Source: Vibrio hyugaensis (GTDB lineage: Bacteria > Pseudomonadota > Gammaproteobacteria > Enterobacterales > Vibrionaceae). Taken from it: DNA of 64,000 nt. The stretch is taken from the NCBI RefSeq assembly GCF_002906655.1, contig NZ_CP025794.1, positions 2,046,001 to 2,110,000 of the forward strand, in the 5' to 3' direction. This document shows positions 1 through 9,752 of the stretch, one piece after another. Position 1 is the first letter of the stretch. Every line of letters starts with the position of its first letter. A program made the position numbers and the translations under genes. The notes below the pieces were generated by a model. The model ran no database searches. It worked only from the letters and a program-made list of their open reading frames with translations, and had not been told where the DNA came from.

Positions 1-1482
1 GTTGTCGTTATTCGACCCTGCTGTCGAGCCTGTAATTACTGGCACTTCTTCACCAACGATAAATGACGCTTCACCGTTATCCATCACTGTAATGCTTGGA
101 GAAGATAGAATGTTTGAGTTTGAATCCGATGAAACAGCACTGATCAACGCTGTCCAATCACCCATTACAATACTCATCGCTGCACCATTTACACCGCTAA
201 GTGCAGATGCCAAAGTTGAGTAGTCACCAGATTCAGTAACATCATATGGCGTACGTTCACCATCTGAGTTTGTGTAGTATTCAGTTCGAGTTTGATCTTT
301 TGCTTCTTCAAGACCAACCATTACGCTACCAATTGACGCTCCAGAGTTGCCGTATTGAATAACCGCACCTGTTTCTAGGTTACCCCATTGAACGCCAAGG
401 TTGATGCCGTCGCCTTCAGACATTTCAACGATCAATGCTTCAATCAGAACTTGTGCACGACGGATATCCAGTTGAGAAATCACGTCTTGTAGCGCCATCA
501 TGATATCTGGCGGCGCAGTCAGCACCAAAGAGTTGGTCGCTTCGTGAGCGGCAATCACCACTTCGCCACGTTGTGAGCTTGATGCACCTTTTTGACCCGC
601 TTGCTTCTCAGCTTGTAGGTTGTCAGACACCCCTTTTAATACGTCAACCAAGTCTTCGGCTTTCGCATACTTGAGGTAAACCACGCGGTTATTACCTTTC
701 GTCGCCATTTCAACATCAAGTTGACGAATCAATCGCTTAAGGCGTGCTCGCACTTTGGGATCACCAGAAATCAGGATTGAGTTGGTACGCTCATCAGCAA
801 CGATTTTAGGCTCAAGGAATTCAGGCGTACTTTTTTGATTCGTCGTTTTGTTCAGGGCCTCAACGATACGAACCATCTCAGCAGCAGAAGCATTGCGTAG
901 CTCGACTAATTCGATTTCTTTATCACCCGCTTGGTCAACCCGTTTAATGATTTCCGCAAGGCGGTTTACGACCGCGGCACGACCTGTGATCAAAATGATG
1001 TTAGCAGGGTCATAGTGCACTACGTTACCGGCACCCGCGTTATCAATCAGCTGACGCAGCAGTGGAGAAAGTTCGCGAACCGATACGTTACGAACCGCGA
1101 CCACGCGAGTAATGACACTATCGCCTTTCGCACTGCCGTCACCTAAGACTGGAATGGCAGATGTCTTTGAGTCTTTTGCTTTAATGACTTTAAGTACGCC
1201 GTTGTCCATTTCTACAACCGCATAACCATACACCTCTAGTACGTTAAGGAAGAAGCTGTAGTATTGCTCTTCATTTAGAACGTCATAGCTGCGTACGTCG
1301 ATTTTGCCGCGTACTGACGGGTCAACGATGATGGTCTTTTCTAGGTTACGACCAACAATGTTGATGAATTCTTGAATGTCAGTGCCTTTGAAGCTAGCAC
1401 TAAAATCGTTCGCCATCGCACCCGGTGCGCAGAGAAGAGTCCCTGCAAGTAACCAAGCACTTTTGCTAAACCAATGTTTCAC
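1..1482 (-). CDS. gspD: Type II secretion system secretin GspD (EpsD), 3' end beyond window
   Basis: This is the outer-membrane secretin through which the type II system exports folded proteins. The frame runs open for 494 codons to the left edge; Vibrio GspD is near 670 residues, so roughly the last quarter (most of the secretin barrel) lies outside. A signal peptide ends near APGAMA, followed by N0 and repeated N1-N3 modules (for example VITRVVAVRNVSVREL and RTNSILISGDPKVRARL) and the beginning of the secretin domain (QVLIEALIVEMSEGDGINLG). The start is GTG at 1482, giving a protein that begins VKHWFSKSAW; no ATG fits before the signal peptide. gspC lies 36 bases upstream in the same direction, the usual gspC-gspD order. 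Identity follows from sequence and context. Confidence 0.95.
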   Translation of the reverse strand, partial: MKHWFSKSAWLLAGTLLCAPGAMANDFSASFKGTDIQEFINIVGRNLEKTIIVDPSVRGKIDVRSYDVLNEEQYYSFFLNVLEVYGYAVVEMDNGVLKVIKAKDSKTSAIPVLGDGSAKGDSVITRVVAVRNVSVRELSPLLRQLIDNAGAGNVVHYDPANIILITGRAAVVNRLAEIIKRVDQAGDKEIELVELRNASAAEMVRIVEALNKTTNQKSTPEFLEPKIVADERTNSILISGDPKVRARLKRLIRQLDVEMATKGNNRVVYLKYAKAEDLVDVLKGVSDNLQAEKQAGQKGASSSQRGEVVIAAHEATNSLVLTAPPDIMMALQDVISQLDIRRAQVLIEALIVEMSEGDGINLGVQWGNLETGAVIQYGNSGASIGSVMVGLEEAKDQTRTEYYTNSDGERTPYDVTESGDYSTLASALSGVNGAAMSIVMGDWTALISAVSSDSNSNILSSPSITVMDNGEASFIVGEEVPVITGSTAGSNNDN

Positions 1483-1518
1483 GTATGTCTCCCTGAACTT
1501 ACGCTGGTTGCCTAAGTA

Positions 1519-2442
1519 TTACAATTGGATGTAGATGTCGTACTGCTGACCATCACGGTCCACAGTCAAATTCAGTTCTTGCGGGTCGTTCATCACTTGC
1601 ATCAGTTGTACTGAAGATGAAGGGTCACTTAAATCGATCCCATTTAGTTGCACCGCAATATCACCAGGTTTTAGACCGACATCATTAAACAAAGCCGCAT
1701 CACGACCTGGTGAGACGCGATAGCCGACAATTCCACCGTCTTTCTTAACCGGAGAAATGTTGATGTACTTAAATACGCTCTGCGGATCTTTTGCGATTTC
1801 CGCTCGAATTTGATCTAACTTTTCACCCACAGCAGAAGGTTTGTTTGCCTTCGCCGCTTGTGGTCGAGTTGCCTGACGAGTTTCAGACAGCTTTTTGTAT
1901 TCAATCCCTTCAAGCATAAGGGTTTCATCTCGGCCTTGGTTGTCAATAATAACTCGGTCCACCAACACCGCTTTTAATTCTGCTCGCGTTCCATCAATTT
2001 CTTCGCCGATGCCGTAAGTCGCTTGTTTGCCTCGGTTGGCAATCACCGCCAAGCTGGTTTTTGCGTTGCTACTCGCAACCGCACCAACTAACGTTAGGTT
2101 TAAGCGTGTTTTAGGCGCATCTTGAACAACTGGCTGTTCTACTACGACCGGCTTTTGCTCGGTGTACTTTCCGAATAAGTTGGCATTTTGGAGGGCATTG
2201 AAATCAATCGCGTCTTTTTTACTACCAGACACAAAAGCACTTGCTGACGGTCTCCATTGAGTCACATCAGAAGTTTGAGGCATTGCTAACCACACCACTT
2301 TACCGAGTATCCAACCTGTCATTGCAATAAATAGACAAGTAAGTAGCAAACTAAGTTTCGCTTGAATGGTATGATTGTTGGACTTGATCTGAGCCAGTAG
2401 CGGGCTGCTTGATAATCCTGCACTTAGCTCTAAACGCTTCAC
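1519..2442 (-). CDS. gspC: Type II secretion system inner-membrane protein GspC (EpsC)
   Basis: GspC links the inner-membrane platform to the secretin and helps choose substrates. The 307-residue protein has a short cytoplasmic start, one membrane segment around residues 30-53 (LSLLLTCLFIAMTGWILG), a linker, a homology region around 95-175 (TRLNLTLVGAVASSNAKTSL) that in this family contacts the N0 domain of GspD, and a C-terminal PDZ domain around 215-305 (GIVGYRVSPGRDAALFNDVG). Length and layout are normal for Vibrio EpsC. It is the first gene of the operon; its promoter must lie in 2443-2695, shared with the divergent hslR. Confidence 0.95.
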   Translation of the reverse strand: MKRLELSAGLSSSPLLAQIKSNNHTIQAKLSLLLTCLFIAMTGWILGKVVWLAMPQTSDVTQWRPSASAFVSGSKKDAIDFNALQNANLFGKYTEQKPVVVEQPVVQDAPKTRLNLTLVGAVASSNAKTSLAVIANRGKQATYGIGEEIDGTRAELKAVLVDRVIIDNQGRDETLMLEGIEYKKLSETRQATRPQAAKANKPSAVGEKLDQIRAEIAKDPQSVFKYINISPVKKDGGIVGYRVSPGRDAALFNDVGLKPGDIAVQLNGIDLSDPSSSVQLMQVMNDPQELNLTVDRDGQQYDIYIQL

Positions 2443-2605
2443 TGAATTGATTCCTTTATTCTTACGTCTGTCAGCCTGAATCTAAATAAAGACAGCCAAC
2501 TCTATCTTGCTAAAATTGCAATAAAATTACTACTCAACAAAGAGCAGTGAACTATATCACAACTTATATTTCATACCTTTTTCTTATGCAGTTTTTGCCA
2601 ACTCC

Positions 2606-2634
2606 CTTGAAAAAAATACGCCTTGGCACCATCT
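2606..2634 (+). promoter_or_regulatory. Sigma-32 (heat-shock) promoter for hslR-hslO
   Basis: CTTGAAA at 2606-2612 matches the sigma-32 -35 element exactly. CACCATCT at 2627-2634 matches the -10 element CCCCATNT at all but one position, and the spacer is 14 bases. It lies about 60 bases ahead of the hslR start. Both downstream genes encode heat-shock proteins in other gammaproteobacteria, which supports the call; no transcription start is shown by sequence alone. Confidence 0.75.
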
Positions 2635-2695
2635 GTAGGTGAATAATCCACCAGCATTGCGCTATCAGTGCAGTGATTAGATAGCATAGAGTTCT

Positions 2696-3082
2696 ATGAG
2701 TTCCGAAAATGAAGCCGTAAGGCTAGATAAATGGCTGTGGGCTGCCAGATTCTATAAAACCCGCTCTATCGCACGTAATATGGTCGATGGCGGTAAAGTC
2801 CACTATAATGGGCAACGAAGCAAACCAAGTAAAACCGTTGAGTTGGGCGCTGAGATTCGTCTTCGTCAAGGTAATGAAGAAAAAACGGTGATAATCGAAA
2901 AAATCTCTGATCGTCGCATGGGCGCACCCATCGCTCAAACGCTCTACCGCGAAACTGACGACAGTGTTAATCAGCGCGAAGAGTTCGCGAAACAACGTAA
3001 ACTCAACGCCCACAACCCTAGTCCGGAACGCCGCCCAGATAAAAAGCAGCGCCGCGACATCATTAAGTTCAAACATCAATAA
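2696..3082 (+). CDS. hslR: Ribosome-associated heat shock protein Hsp15
   Basis: Hsp15 binds stalled 50S subunits that still carry a nascent chain and peptidyl-tRNA and helps recycle them. The 128-residue protein starts with an S4-type RNA-binding domain ([17 protein letters not shown], then [16 protein letters not shown]), followed by a very basic C-terminal tail ([12 protein letters not shown]). Length is close to E. coli HslR (133). The ATG at 2696 has only a weak ribosome-binding site (AGAG). hslO follows 31 bases later, and the pair sits behind a sigma-32-type promoter, so both are probably heat induced. Confidence 0.95.
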   Translation: MSSENEAVRLDKWLWAARFYKTRSIARNMVDGGKVHYNGQRSKPSKTVELGAEIRLRQGNEEKTVIIEKISDRRMGAPIAQTLYRETDDSVNQREEFAKQRKLNAHNPSPERRPDKKQRRDIIKFKHQ

Positions 3083-3113
3083 ACGCCGGAATTACCGACG
3101 AGGAAAGCACTCC

Positions 3114-3989
3114 ATGGCAAATAATGTTTTACACCGCTACCTATTTGAAGACCTTTCAGTTCGTGGCGAGTTGGTACAATTGGATGAAGCATACCAACGT
3201 ATTATCTCCAGCAAGGAATATCCAGCAGCACTGCAAAAACTGTTGGGTGAGCTACTCGTTTCAACCACACTTTTAACGGCAACTTTGAAGTTCGAAGGCT
3301 CAATCACAATCCAGCTGCAAGGTGACGGCCCTGTCTCTCTAGCAGTAATCAATGGCGATCATGATCAAAAGATCCGTGGCGTTGCACGTTGGGAAGGCGA
3401 TATCGCTGACAACGCGACACTGCACGAGATGATGGGTAAAGGCTACCTAGTGATCACCATCGAACCGAAAAAAGGCGAGCGTTACCAAGGTGTCGTTGGC
3501 CTAGAAGGTGACACACTAGCTGAAGTTATCGAAGGCTACTTCGCAAACTCTGAGCAGCTAAAAACGCGTCTATGGATCCGCACTGGTGAACACGAAGGTA
3601 AAGCACACGCTGCAGGTATGATGATTCAAATCATGCCAGACGGCACTGGTGCACCAGAAGATTTCGATCACCTAGAGCAATTGACAGACACAGTGAAGAA
3701 CGAGGAGTTATTCACGCTACCTGCGAACGAACTGCTATACCGTCTATATAACCAAGACACCGTTCGTCTTTACGAACCTCAACCAGTCGAGTTCCATTGT
3801 GGTTGTTCTCGTGAGCGCAGTGGTGCAGCAATCATTACCGTAGACCGTGCTGAAATTAATGACATTTTGGCCGAAGAAGGATCAGTTTCTTTACATTGTG
3901 ATTACTGTGGCACGTCATACTCATTTGATGAATCAGAGATTACCGAACTCTATGCGCAAGCGGCTCCTGAAAAGAAAACCCTGCATTAA
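3114..3989 (+). CDS. hslO: Redox-regulated holdase chaperone Hsp33
   Basis: Hsp33 is a cytoplasmic holdase switched on by oxidative unfolding: four cysteines bind zinc when reduced and form disulfides under oxidative stress. The 291-residue protein carries them at the C-terminus as CGC (Cys229, Cys231) and CDYC (Cys262, Cys265). The start at 3114 is chosen because GAGGAAA lies at 3100-3106 and the protein then begins [13 protein letters not shown] as in relatives; the frame is open further upstream into hslR, but that extension is not Hsp33-like. It is co-directional with hslR and ends before a strong terminator. Confidence 0.96.
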   Translation: MANNVLHRYLFEDLSVRGELVQLDEAYQRIISSKEYPAALQKLLGELLVSTTLLTATLKFEGSITIQLQGDGPVSLAVINGDHDQKIRGVARWEGDIADNATLHEMMGKGYLVITIEPKKGERYQGVVGLEGDTLAEVIEGYFANSEQLKTRLWIRTGEHEGKAHAAGMMIQIMPDGTGAPEDFDHLEQLTDTVKNEELFTLPANELLYRLYNQDTVRLYEPQPVEFHCGCSRERSGAAIITVDRAEINDILAEEGSVSLHCDYCGTSYSFDESEITELYAQAAPEKKTLH

Positions 3990-4326
3990 TTTTCATAACT
4001 TAGCAAGCCTGTAATTTACCTTTCAAAAGGCCAGCATTACGCTGGCCTTTTTGTGATCTAACCCTCGTAATACCTAGCCTCACACGTAATAAAGCAACCG
4101 CTTAATTTTAAGTAATTAATAATTCTTTTGGCCTAGCGCAAAGGTTTGCGCGCACGATAAACTATTCGTACCGATATGTGACGGGTTACCTAAAACCTTA
4201 CTGAAATCATGGATAATTTTTGAGCTACATCCCTGTTTTCTCCCCGCCCCGTTGCTAGCATGGTGAGCAGATAAAAATTAAAACATTATTACAAAATCCC
4301 TACAAAAATCCTTATAAGGAGCACCT
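3990..4326 (+). promoter_or_regulatory. hslO-pckA intergenic region with 16-bp palindrome
   Basis: After the hslO terminator this gap must hold the pckA promoter. Its most striking element is the palindrome GCGCAAAGGTTTGCGC at 4136-4151 (7-bp arms, 2-base spacer), about 175 bases ahead of pckA. I cannot assign it to a known regulator: it does not fit Cra, CRP or HexR well. The pckA ribosome-binding site is AAGGAG at 4316-4321. No gene is visible. Confidence 0.5.
4025..4052 (+). terminator. Rho-independent terminator after hslO
   Basis: An 11-bp perfect stem (AAAAGGCCAGC / GCTGGCCTTTT) with a 5-base loop is followed by T residues. It ends the hslR-hslO transcript. Confidence 0.9.
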
Positions 4327-5955
4327 ATGACCGTTATGGAACATACAAAGGCTGCAACACTTGATCTAACCAAACACGGACTGCACAACGTTAAAGAGGT
4401 TGTTCGCAACCCAAGCTACGAAATGCTATTCGAGGAAGAGACCCGTGCTGACCTAACAGGTTATGAACGTGGTGTCGTTACGGAACTCGGCGCGGTTGCC
4501 GTTGACACTGGTATCTTCACTGGTCGCTCACCAAAAGATAAGTACATCGTAAAAGATGCAACCACAGAAGAGCACATGTGGTGGACTTCTGATGCAGTGA
4601 AAAACGACAACAAAGCCATCAACAAAGAAGTGTGGGACGATCTAAAAGAGCTCGTGACCAACCAGCTTTCCGGTAAACGCCTATTTGTGATTGACGGTTA
4701 TTGTGGTGCAAACCCAGACACTCGTTTGAGTATTCGAGTGATTACAGAAGTCGCATGGCAAGCGCACTTCGTGAAAAACATGTTTATCCGCCCAACTGAA
4801 GAAGAGCTAGCAACGTTTGAACCTGATTTCGTCGTAATGAACGGTGCGAAGTGCACGAACGACAAGTGGGAAGAACAGGGTCTGAACTCTGAAAACTTCA
4901 CGGTGTTCAACCTAACAGAGCGTATGCAACTGATCGGTGGTACTTGGTACGGCGGTGAAATGAAGAAAGGCATGTTCGCCATGATGAACTACTTCCTTCC
5001 GCTGAAAGACATCGCATCAATGCACTGTAGTGCAAACATGGGCGAAGAAGGCGATGTAGCAATTTTCTTCGGTCTATCTGGCACAGGTAAAACCACGCTA
5101 TCTACAGACCCTAAACGTGCACTGATTGGTGATGATGAGCACGGTTGGGACGACGACGGCGTATTCAACTTCGAAGGTGGCTGTTACGCGAAAACCATCA
5201 AGCTATCGAAAGAAGCTGAGCCTGATATCTACAACGCAATCCGCCGCGATGCACTATTAGAGAACGTTACAGTTCGTAGTGATGGTTCTATCGACTTTGA
5301 TGATGGGTCTAAGACAGAGAACACTCGTGTTTCTTACCCACTGCATCACATCGACAACATTGTTAAGCCAGTATCAAAAGGCGGTCACGCGAATAAGGTG
5401 ATCTTCCTATCAGCAGACGCATTCGGCGTACTACCTCCGGTTTCTAAACTGACTCCTGAGCAAACTAAGTACCACTTCTTGTCTGGCTTTACCGCTAAAC
5501 TAGCCGGTACAGAACGTGGCATCACTGAACCAACACCAACCTTCTCGGCATGTTTCGGGGCAGCGTTCTTAACCCTACACCCAACTAAGTACGCAGAAGT
5601 ACTGGTTAAACGCATGGAAGCAGCTGGCGCAGAAGCTTACCTAGTCAACACAGGTTGGAACGGCAGCGGCAAGCGTATTTCTATCCAAGATACACGCGGC
5701 ATCATCGATGCAATCCTTGACGGCTCAATTGAAGATGCGAAAACCAAGCATATTCCTATCTTCAACCTAGAGGTGCCAACTTCACTTCCAGGTGTCGATC
5801 CAAGCATCCTTGACCCACGTGAGACTTACGTAGATCCACTTCAATGGGAAAGCAAAGCGAAAGATTTGGCAGAACGCTTCATCAACAACTTTGATAAGTA
5901 CACTGACAATGCTGAAGGCCAATCTTTGGTGGCAGCAGGACCTCAGTTGGATTAA
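4327..5955 (+). CDS. pckA: Phosphoenolpyruvate carboxykinase (ATP)
   Basis: The enzyme converts oxaloacetate and ATP to phosphoenolpyruvate, CO2 and ADP, the first committed step of gluconeogenesis. The 542-residue protein matches the family length (540 in E. coli). It shows the P-loop ([11 protein letters not shown], near residues 249-259), the phosphoenolpyruvate-binding region (TGRSPKDKY) and the metal/nucleotide site ([13 protein letters not shown]). It is monocistronic, with a terminator directly behind it. In this phylum the gene is usually under carbon-source control, but no convincing site for a named regulator is visible here. Confidence 0.98.
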   Translation: MTVMEHTKAATLDLTKHGLHNVKEVVRNPSYEMLFEEETRADLTGYERGVVTELGAVAVDTGIFTGRSPKDKYIVKDATTEEHMWWTSDAVKNDNKAINKEVWDDLKELVTNQLSGKRLFVIDGYCGANPDTRLSIRVITEVAWQAHFVKNMFIRPTEEELATFEPDFVVMNGAKCTNDKWEEQGLNSENFTVFNLTERMQLIGGTWYGGEMKKGMFAMMNYFLPLKDIASMHCSANMGEEGDVAIFFGLSGTGKTTLSTDPKRALIGDDEHGWDDDGVFNFEGGCYAKTIKLSKEAEPDIYNAIRRDALLENVTVRSDGSIDFDDGSKTENTRVSYPLHHIDNIVKPVSKGGHANKVIFLSADAFGVLPPVSKLTPEQTKYHFLSGFTAKLAGTERGITEPTPTFSACFGAAFLTLHPTKYAEVLVKRMEAAGAEAYLVNTGWNGSGKRISIQDTRGIIDAILDGSIEDAKTKHIPIFNLEVPTSLPGVDPSILDPRETYVDPLQWESKAKDLAERFINNFDKYTDNAEGQSLVAAGPQLD

Positions 5956-5999
5956 ACCATCAACGAAGTCTGCGTGACTTAGCTACAAAAATAATCGTC

Positions 6000-6024
6000 A
6001 AGCCCCTCTTTTGAGGGGCTTTTT
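6000..6024 (+). terminator. Rho-independent terminator after pckA
   Basis: The stem AAGCCCCTC / GAGGGGCTT has a TTTT loop and is followed by T residues. Confidence 0.9.
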
Positions 6025-6129
6025 ATTGAATCCCACCCCAGATTGATACAAGCTTAAGCCTATCTAGGTTGCTCAAGAGACATCTCTTCATCGGGTTAAC
6101 CATTATTTTGCGCACAGGTTTTGGCAAGG

Positions 6130-8307
6130 ATGAAAGCAGCAGGTCGAATTCTAATTCTTATATTCGTATTGGCGATCGCGGTACCAACTGCTTTTATCGC
6201 CTTACTAACGACCTCGTACTCCAAACAAACCTGGAACCTGCTATCAGAGTCGATTGAGCTCCCTTTGCAAGCAGAAAGTGTCCAATACGAATTTCCTTAC
6301 CACCTGAAACTGCAAGGCGTCACATCAAAAGATAAACAATGGCCTTATATCGAACAAGTTGATGTCTGGCTCAACCCCGATGTTCGTCACAATGGAAAAT
6401 GGGTTGTCGATAGTTTGCTTATTGATGGTCTGAGCTTGCAACAAGGCATGCCGACTCTCCCTCAATTAACAAATGTCCAATTTCATCAGGTGGCGCTAAA
6501 AAACCTCGATTACGCGGATGACGCATTCAGTATTAATGGTTTGAGTCTACAAATCCAAGATCCACAATGGAATGGCAAGGACCAACTCGTTCCTTTCGGT
6601 GCAATCCAACTGTCTGCCGAGCAGTGGTACTGGAATGGTGAGACCTTTAACAATGTTTTGGTCGATGTCGATTATAAAACACAGGACAGCACCCTTTACG
6701 GCGCGTCGTTCAATTGGCGTGGCAGCGAGATTTCAGGCCAAGGTGAGCACTATCCACAAGGTTGGTCGCTGGTGAATGTCACTGTTGACAGGCTCAAAAT
6801 CAACAACACTCAATTACAATCCTTGTTAGCGAAACCATGGCATGCTCTGCCGATTAACATCAGTCACATCAACAGCCTCGACCTACTGAATGCAGACGTG
6901 GAATACGGAGATTGGCATTGGCAGAATTTAGAATTGTCGGTAGAAAATGCCTCTCTCCCATTGTCATTGTGGAACACAACAGCACAAATATCTCTGCAAG
7001 CAGACAGTGTCAGTTTCCAAGATCAAACCGCGGTTGAGCCTCGCTTGAATGCTCAATTCAAGCCAGGATCCATTCAACTGCAAGAACTAAGCTTAGATTG
7101 GCAACAGGGTACCGTTCAGATATCAGGCGAGTTTGAGCCAGAGCATTGGAAAATTAACAACGCCACCATCACTGGATTAAAATGGGCAATCCATCCAGGA
7201 GATAAAACCGACTGGTGGCAAACAGCGACAGAGAAGCTCCAGCAAGTCGATGTTAAGCAGTTAGAGATTGAACGCAGTCAAGTAATCCAGTTATCCAAAC
7301 AACCTTACTGGCAGCTTTCTGGCTTGAATTTGGAGGGTGACCAGCTCGAAGTAAAACGCAGCAATGGTCACTGGGGTATTTGGAATGGCAAGCTTGATGC
7401 AAGCGTCGTGAATGCCAGTTACGATCAAGTCCTTTCATCGCATGCTGCGATCGCAACACAAAGTGAAAATGGCTTCTGGCAGCTAACGCGTTTGTTTGCG
7501 CCATTAGAGCAAGGCTATATCGAAGGCTTGGGGCAAATCGATCTCAGTACCACCAGTCAACCATGGGCACTAAACCTCAACGCAGATGGTATTCCCCTGC
7601 AATTACTTCACCCATACTTACCAACAGCACTTGCGGTCAATGGTTTCTCTGACTTAAGTCTCGATTTAAAAGGATTGGCGGGCGATCAAAACATGCTTTC
7701 TTACAGCTTATCGGGAGAAGTCGAAGCCAACTTGCGTGATACCACCTTGAAATCGCAAGCGGACGATTCACTAAAGTCAGTCACTTTCAGCCCATTGCGA
7801 CTGCAAGCTCAGCGAGGCGAAGTAAAGCTTCAGCCAGTGACCATTTCCGGCAAAGCCATTTCGGGTAACCTATCGGGTGAGTTTGATATGGCGAATAACC
7901 CACTGAGCGGTGTGATTTATCAGCTCAAAGAAGTGTGTGGAAAAGTTCAAGGTGACATATTGAGTGGCGACGTCGAAACCAATGAATGTGCAATTAAGCC
8001 AAAGCAGACTGAGTCAATCGAATCAGAAAAGCCTTCATCGAAAGTAACAAGCAGCAAAACGATTGACGCAATTAATCTAGAACACCATGAAGAAGAACTG
8101 AGCGAAGAAGTGCTCGAAGAGGAAGAGCCTCGCGCAACGGTGCACTCAGAAGAGCAACTTATCTCTAATCAAGAAGACTCGACTAAAGGCCCAGTTAAAG
8201 AAAGCGCGGCAGAAACTAACGCTGCGCCGCAAGGCCGTGACCTAACATCTGAAAAAGGCGCATCTACAAACACAGACGCGCCACAAGAAACACTAACAGC
8301 TGAGTAA
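6130..8307 (+). CDS. AsmA-family-like membrane-anchored protein
   Basis: AsmA-family proteins are anchored in the inner membrane with a long periplasmic beta-rich part; several take part in lipid transport or outer-membrane homeostasis. This 725-residue protein has one N-terminal membrane segment (ILILIFVLAIAVPTAFIALL). A long region rich in short beta repeats with Trp and Gln follows (LNADVEYGDWHWQNLELSV, PWALNLNADGIPLQLLHPYL). The last 110 or so residues form a low-complexity acidic tail (EEELSEEVLEEEEPR). The ATG at 6130 is preferred; a TTG three codons upstream is possible. The 3' end overlaps the convergent gene by 15 bases. The family assignment is by overall character, so the exact role is unknown. 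Confidence 0.65.
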   Translation: MKAAGRILILIFVLAIAVPTAFIALLTTSYSKQTWNLLSESIELPLQAESVQYEFPYHLKLQGVTSKDKQWPYIEQVDVWLNPDVRHNGKWVVDSLLIDGLSLQQGMPTLPQLTNVQFHQVALKNLDYADDAFSINGLSLQIQDPQWNGKDQLVPFGAIQLSAEQWYWNGETFNNVLVDVDYKTQDSTLYGASFNWRGSEISGQGEHYPQGWSLVNVTVDRLKINNTQLQSLLAKPWHALPINISHINSLDLLNADVEYGDWHWQNLELSVENASLPLSLWNTTAQISLQADSVSFQDQTAVEPRLNAQFKPGSIQLQELSLDWQQGTVQISGEFEPEHWKINNATITGLKWAIHPGDKTDWWQTATEKLQQVDVKQLEIERSQVIQLSKQPYWQLSGLNLEGDQLEVKRSNGHWGIWNGKLDASVVNASYDQVLSSHAAIATQSENGFWQLTRLFAPLEQGYIEGLGQIDLSTTSQPWALNLNADGIPLQLLHPYLPTALAVNGFSDLSLDLKGLAGDQNMLSYSLSGEVEANLRDTTLKSQADDSLKSVTFSPLRLQAQRGEVKLQPVTISGKAISGNLSGEFDMANNPLSGVIYQLKEVCGKVQGDILSGDVETNECAIKPKQTESIESEKPSSKVTSSKTIDAINLEHHEEELSEEVLEEEEPRATVHSEEQLISNQEDSTKGPVKESAAETNAAPQGRDLTSEKGASTNTDAPQETLTAE

Positions 8308-9210
8308 CTTAGAGTAATTCGGTAGCAGCATGTAAGTACCAACAAAGTCCACTGCTGGTACGTCACCACTGTAAATCACCACATGAATAACAATGCGCGC
8401 TTTACGTCCTGACGCAAGCCTGTCCAAATCGCCACTAATACCATCAAGTGAGGTACTCGCCACAGGATTCTGCTCAACCGGATGGCGATAGCGAATCGAA
8501 CTGTCTGCCAACACGATATCGCCGTGCAAACCACGCTCTTTCATCAACAACCACGTCATACCCCACCCCGTCAACGTCGCCAGAGTAAAGGCAGAGCCTG
8601 CAAACATGGTGTTATGCGGATTCAAGTTTGGATTGAGCTGTGCACTACACTCAAACTGGTAACCCGTGTATTGATTGATTTTGATCCCCATCTTATCTGC
8701 AATTGGGATCTGCGCTTCCCAGCGTTCTTGTAGCTCGGTACACCAGTCGGGACGGCGAAGTACATCAGCCATTGGGTCAAGGTGTTTGACCATCTGTTGG
8801 TGGCGCACCGGCCCACGTTCATCGGTCAGTTCACCTCTTCGCTCAAAACCGTTCTTTTCGTAGAAGGCAATCGCATCTTCACGCGCATTACACACCAAAC
8901 GCTTCGCGCCTTCTTGACGCGCCAGAGATTCCAACGCCACGAGCACTAATGAGCCCATGCCTTTGCTACGACGGTTATTTTTCACTGCCATGTAGCGGAT
9001 CTGACCATCGTTATCTGGGGTAATGTACAAACGACCAATTGCCATAGGGCGGCCACGACTATCAGTAATCATGCGATGATGGCTCATGCCATCGTACTCA
9101 TCACGCTCTGATCCTATCGGCATACGCCAAGGTTCACGTAGCAATTGCCAGCGAAATTGATAGTACTTATTGAGCTGATTTTCTGTTTTTGGAGTTATGA
9201 GTTTGAACAT
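8293..9210 (-). CDS. GNAT acetyltransferase-hotdog thioesterase fusion (YiiD-like)
   Basis: The 305-residue protein joins two domains. Residues 1-145 are a GNAT acyltransferase with the acetyl-CoA loop NRRSKGMG at 79-86. Residues 160-305 are a hotdog thioesterase-like domain (NPHNTMFAGSAFTLATLTGWG). E. coli YiiD has this same architecture and has been linked to malonyl-ACP decarboxylation that primes fatty-acid synthesis; whether this copy does so is inference. The ATG at 9210 opens the GNAT domain. It reads towards the AsmA-like gene and shares 15 bases with it. Confidence 0.8.
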   Translation of the reverse strand: MFKLITPKTENQLNKYYQFRWQLLREPWRMPIGSERDEYDGMSHHRMITDSRGRPMAIGRLYITPDNDGQIRYMAVKNNRRSKGMGSLVLVALESLARQEGAKRLVCNAREDAIAFYEKNGFERRGELTDERGPVRHQQMVKHLDPMADVLRRPDWCTELQERWEAQIPIADKMGIKINQYTGYQFECSAQLNPNLNPHNTMFAGSAFTLATLTGWGMTWLLMKERGLHGDIVLADSSIRYRHPVEQNPVASTSLDGISGDLDRLASGRKARIVIHVVIYSGDVPAVDFVGTYMLLPNYSKLLSC

Positions 9211-9317
9211 ATCAATCCTTGAAAGTACAAATCAAATGAAAGCCTTAGGAGAAAACATCCAAGCAAATTCAATTCGCTTGGGCTTAAAGCTTAGACCATG
9301 ATATTGGAGTTACCAGA

Positions 9318-9752
9318 TTAGACCTGTAGCCAGAAAGTCACCGGGCCGTCATTAATTAATGACACTTTCATATCAGCAGCAAAGCGGCCACGTTGCGTTG
9401 GTAGCTCTTGCTCACACAGGTCAGAAAAGTAGTCATACAGACGTTCTGCATCCGCAGGGTGTGCACCACGAGAAAAGCCTGCGCGAGTGCCTTTTTTGGT
9501 GTCTGCTGGTAACGTAAATTGAGACACCACCAACACCTTACCGTTCACTTGTTTGACGTTGAGATTCATTTTACCGTCATCGTCTTCAAACACTCGATAA
9601 GTGGTTACGCGCTCCATCAAACGTTTTGCTTTTGCTTCATCATCGTCCTTCTCTACACCAAGTAGGACAAGTAGACCTTGGTCGATTTCACCGATAACTT
9701 CACCGTCCACGCGAACGGCGGCTTCACTGACTCGTTGGATTAGCGCTATCAC
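9318..9752 (-). CDS. dtd: D-aminoacyl-tRNA deacylase
   Basis: Dtd hydrolyses D-amino acids (and glycine) wrongly attached to tRNA, protecting translation. The protein is 144 residues, as in E. coli (145). It has the family signatures SQFTL (in [14 protein letters not shown]) and the C-terminal NDGPVTFWL (cross-subunit GP motif). I choose the GTG at 9752 because the protein then begins [13 protein letters not shown], the family N-terminus. It overlaps the end of the upstream yihY gene by 29 bases, so the two are probably translationally coupled. Confidence 0.95.
   Translation of the reverse strand: MIALIQRVSEAAVRVDGEVIGEIDQGLLVLLGVEKDDDEAKAKRLMERVTTYRVFEDDDGKMNLNVKQVNGKVLVVSQFTLPADTKKGTRAGFSRGAHPADAERLYDYFSDLCEQELPTQRGRFAADMKVSLINDGPVTFWLQV

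Noticed and set aside
2723..3079. A 118-codon minus-strand frame opposite hslR
   Set aside because: Shadow of hslR, whose S4 domain is clear on the plus strand.
4111..4125. Possible HexR site (AGTAATTAATAATT) upstream of pckA
   Set aside because: The left half fits TGTAATTAAATTACA but the right half does not; too weak to call.
4177..4192. Possible CRP site (TGTGACGGGTTACCTA) upstream of pckA
   Set aside because: Only the TGTGA half is present; the second half is not TCACA-like.
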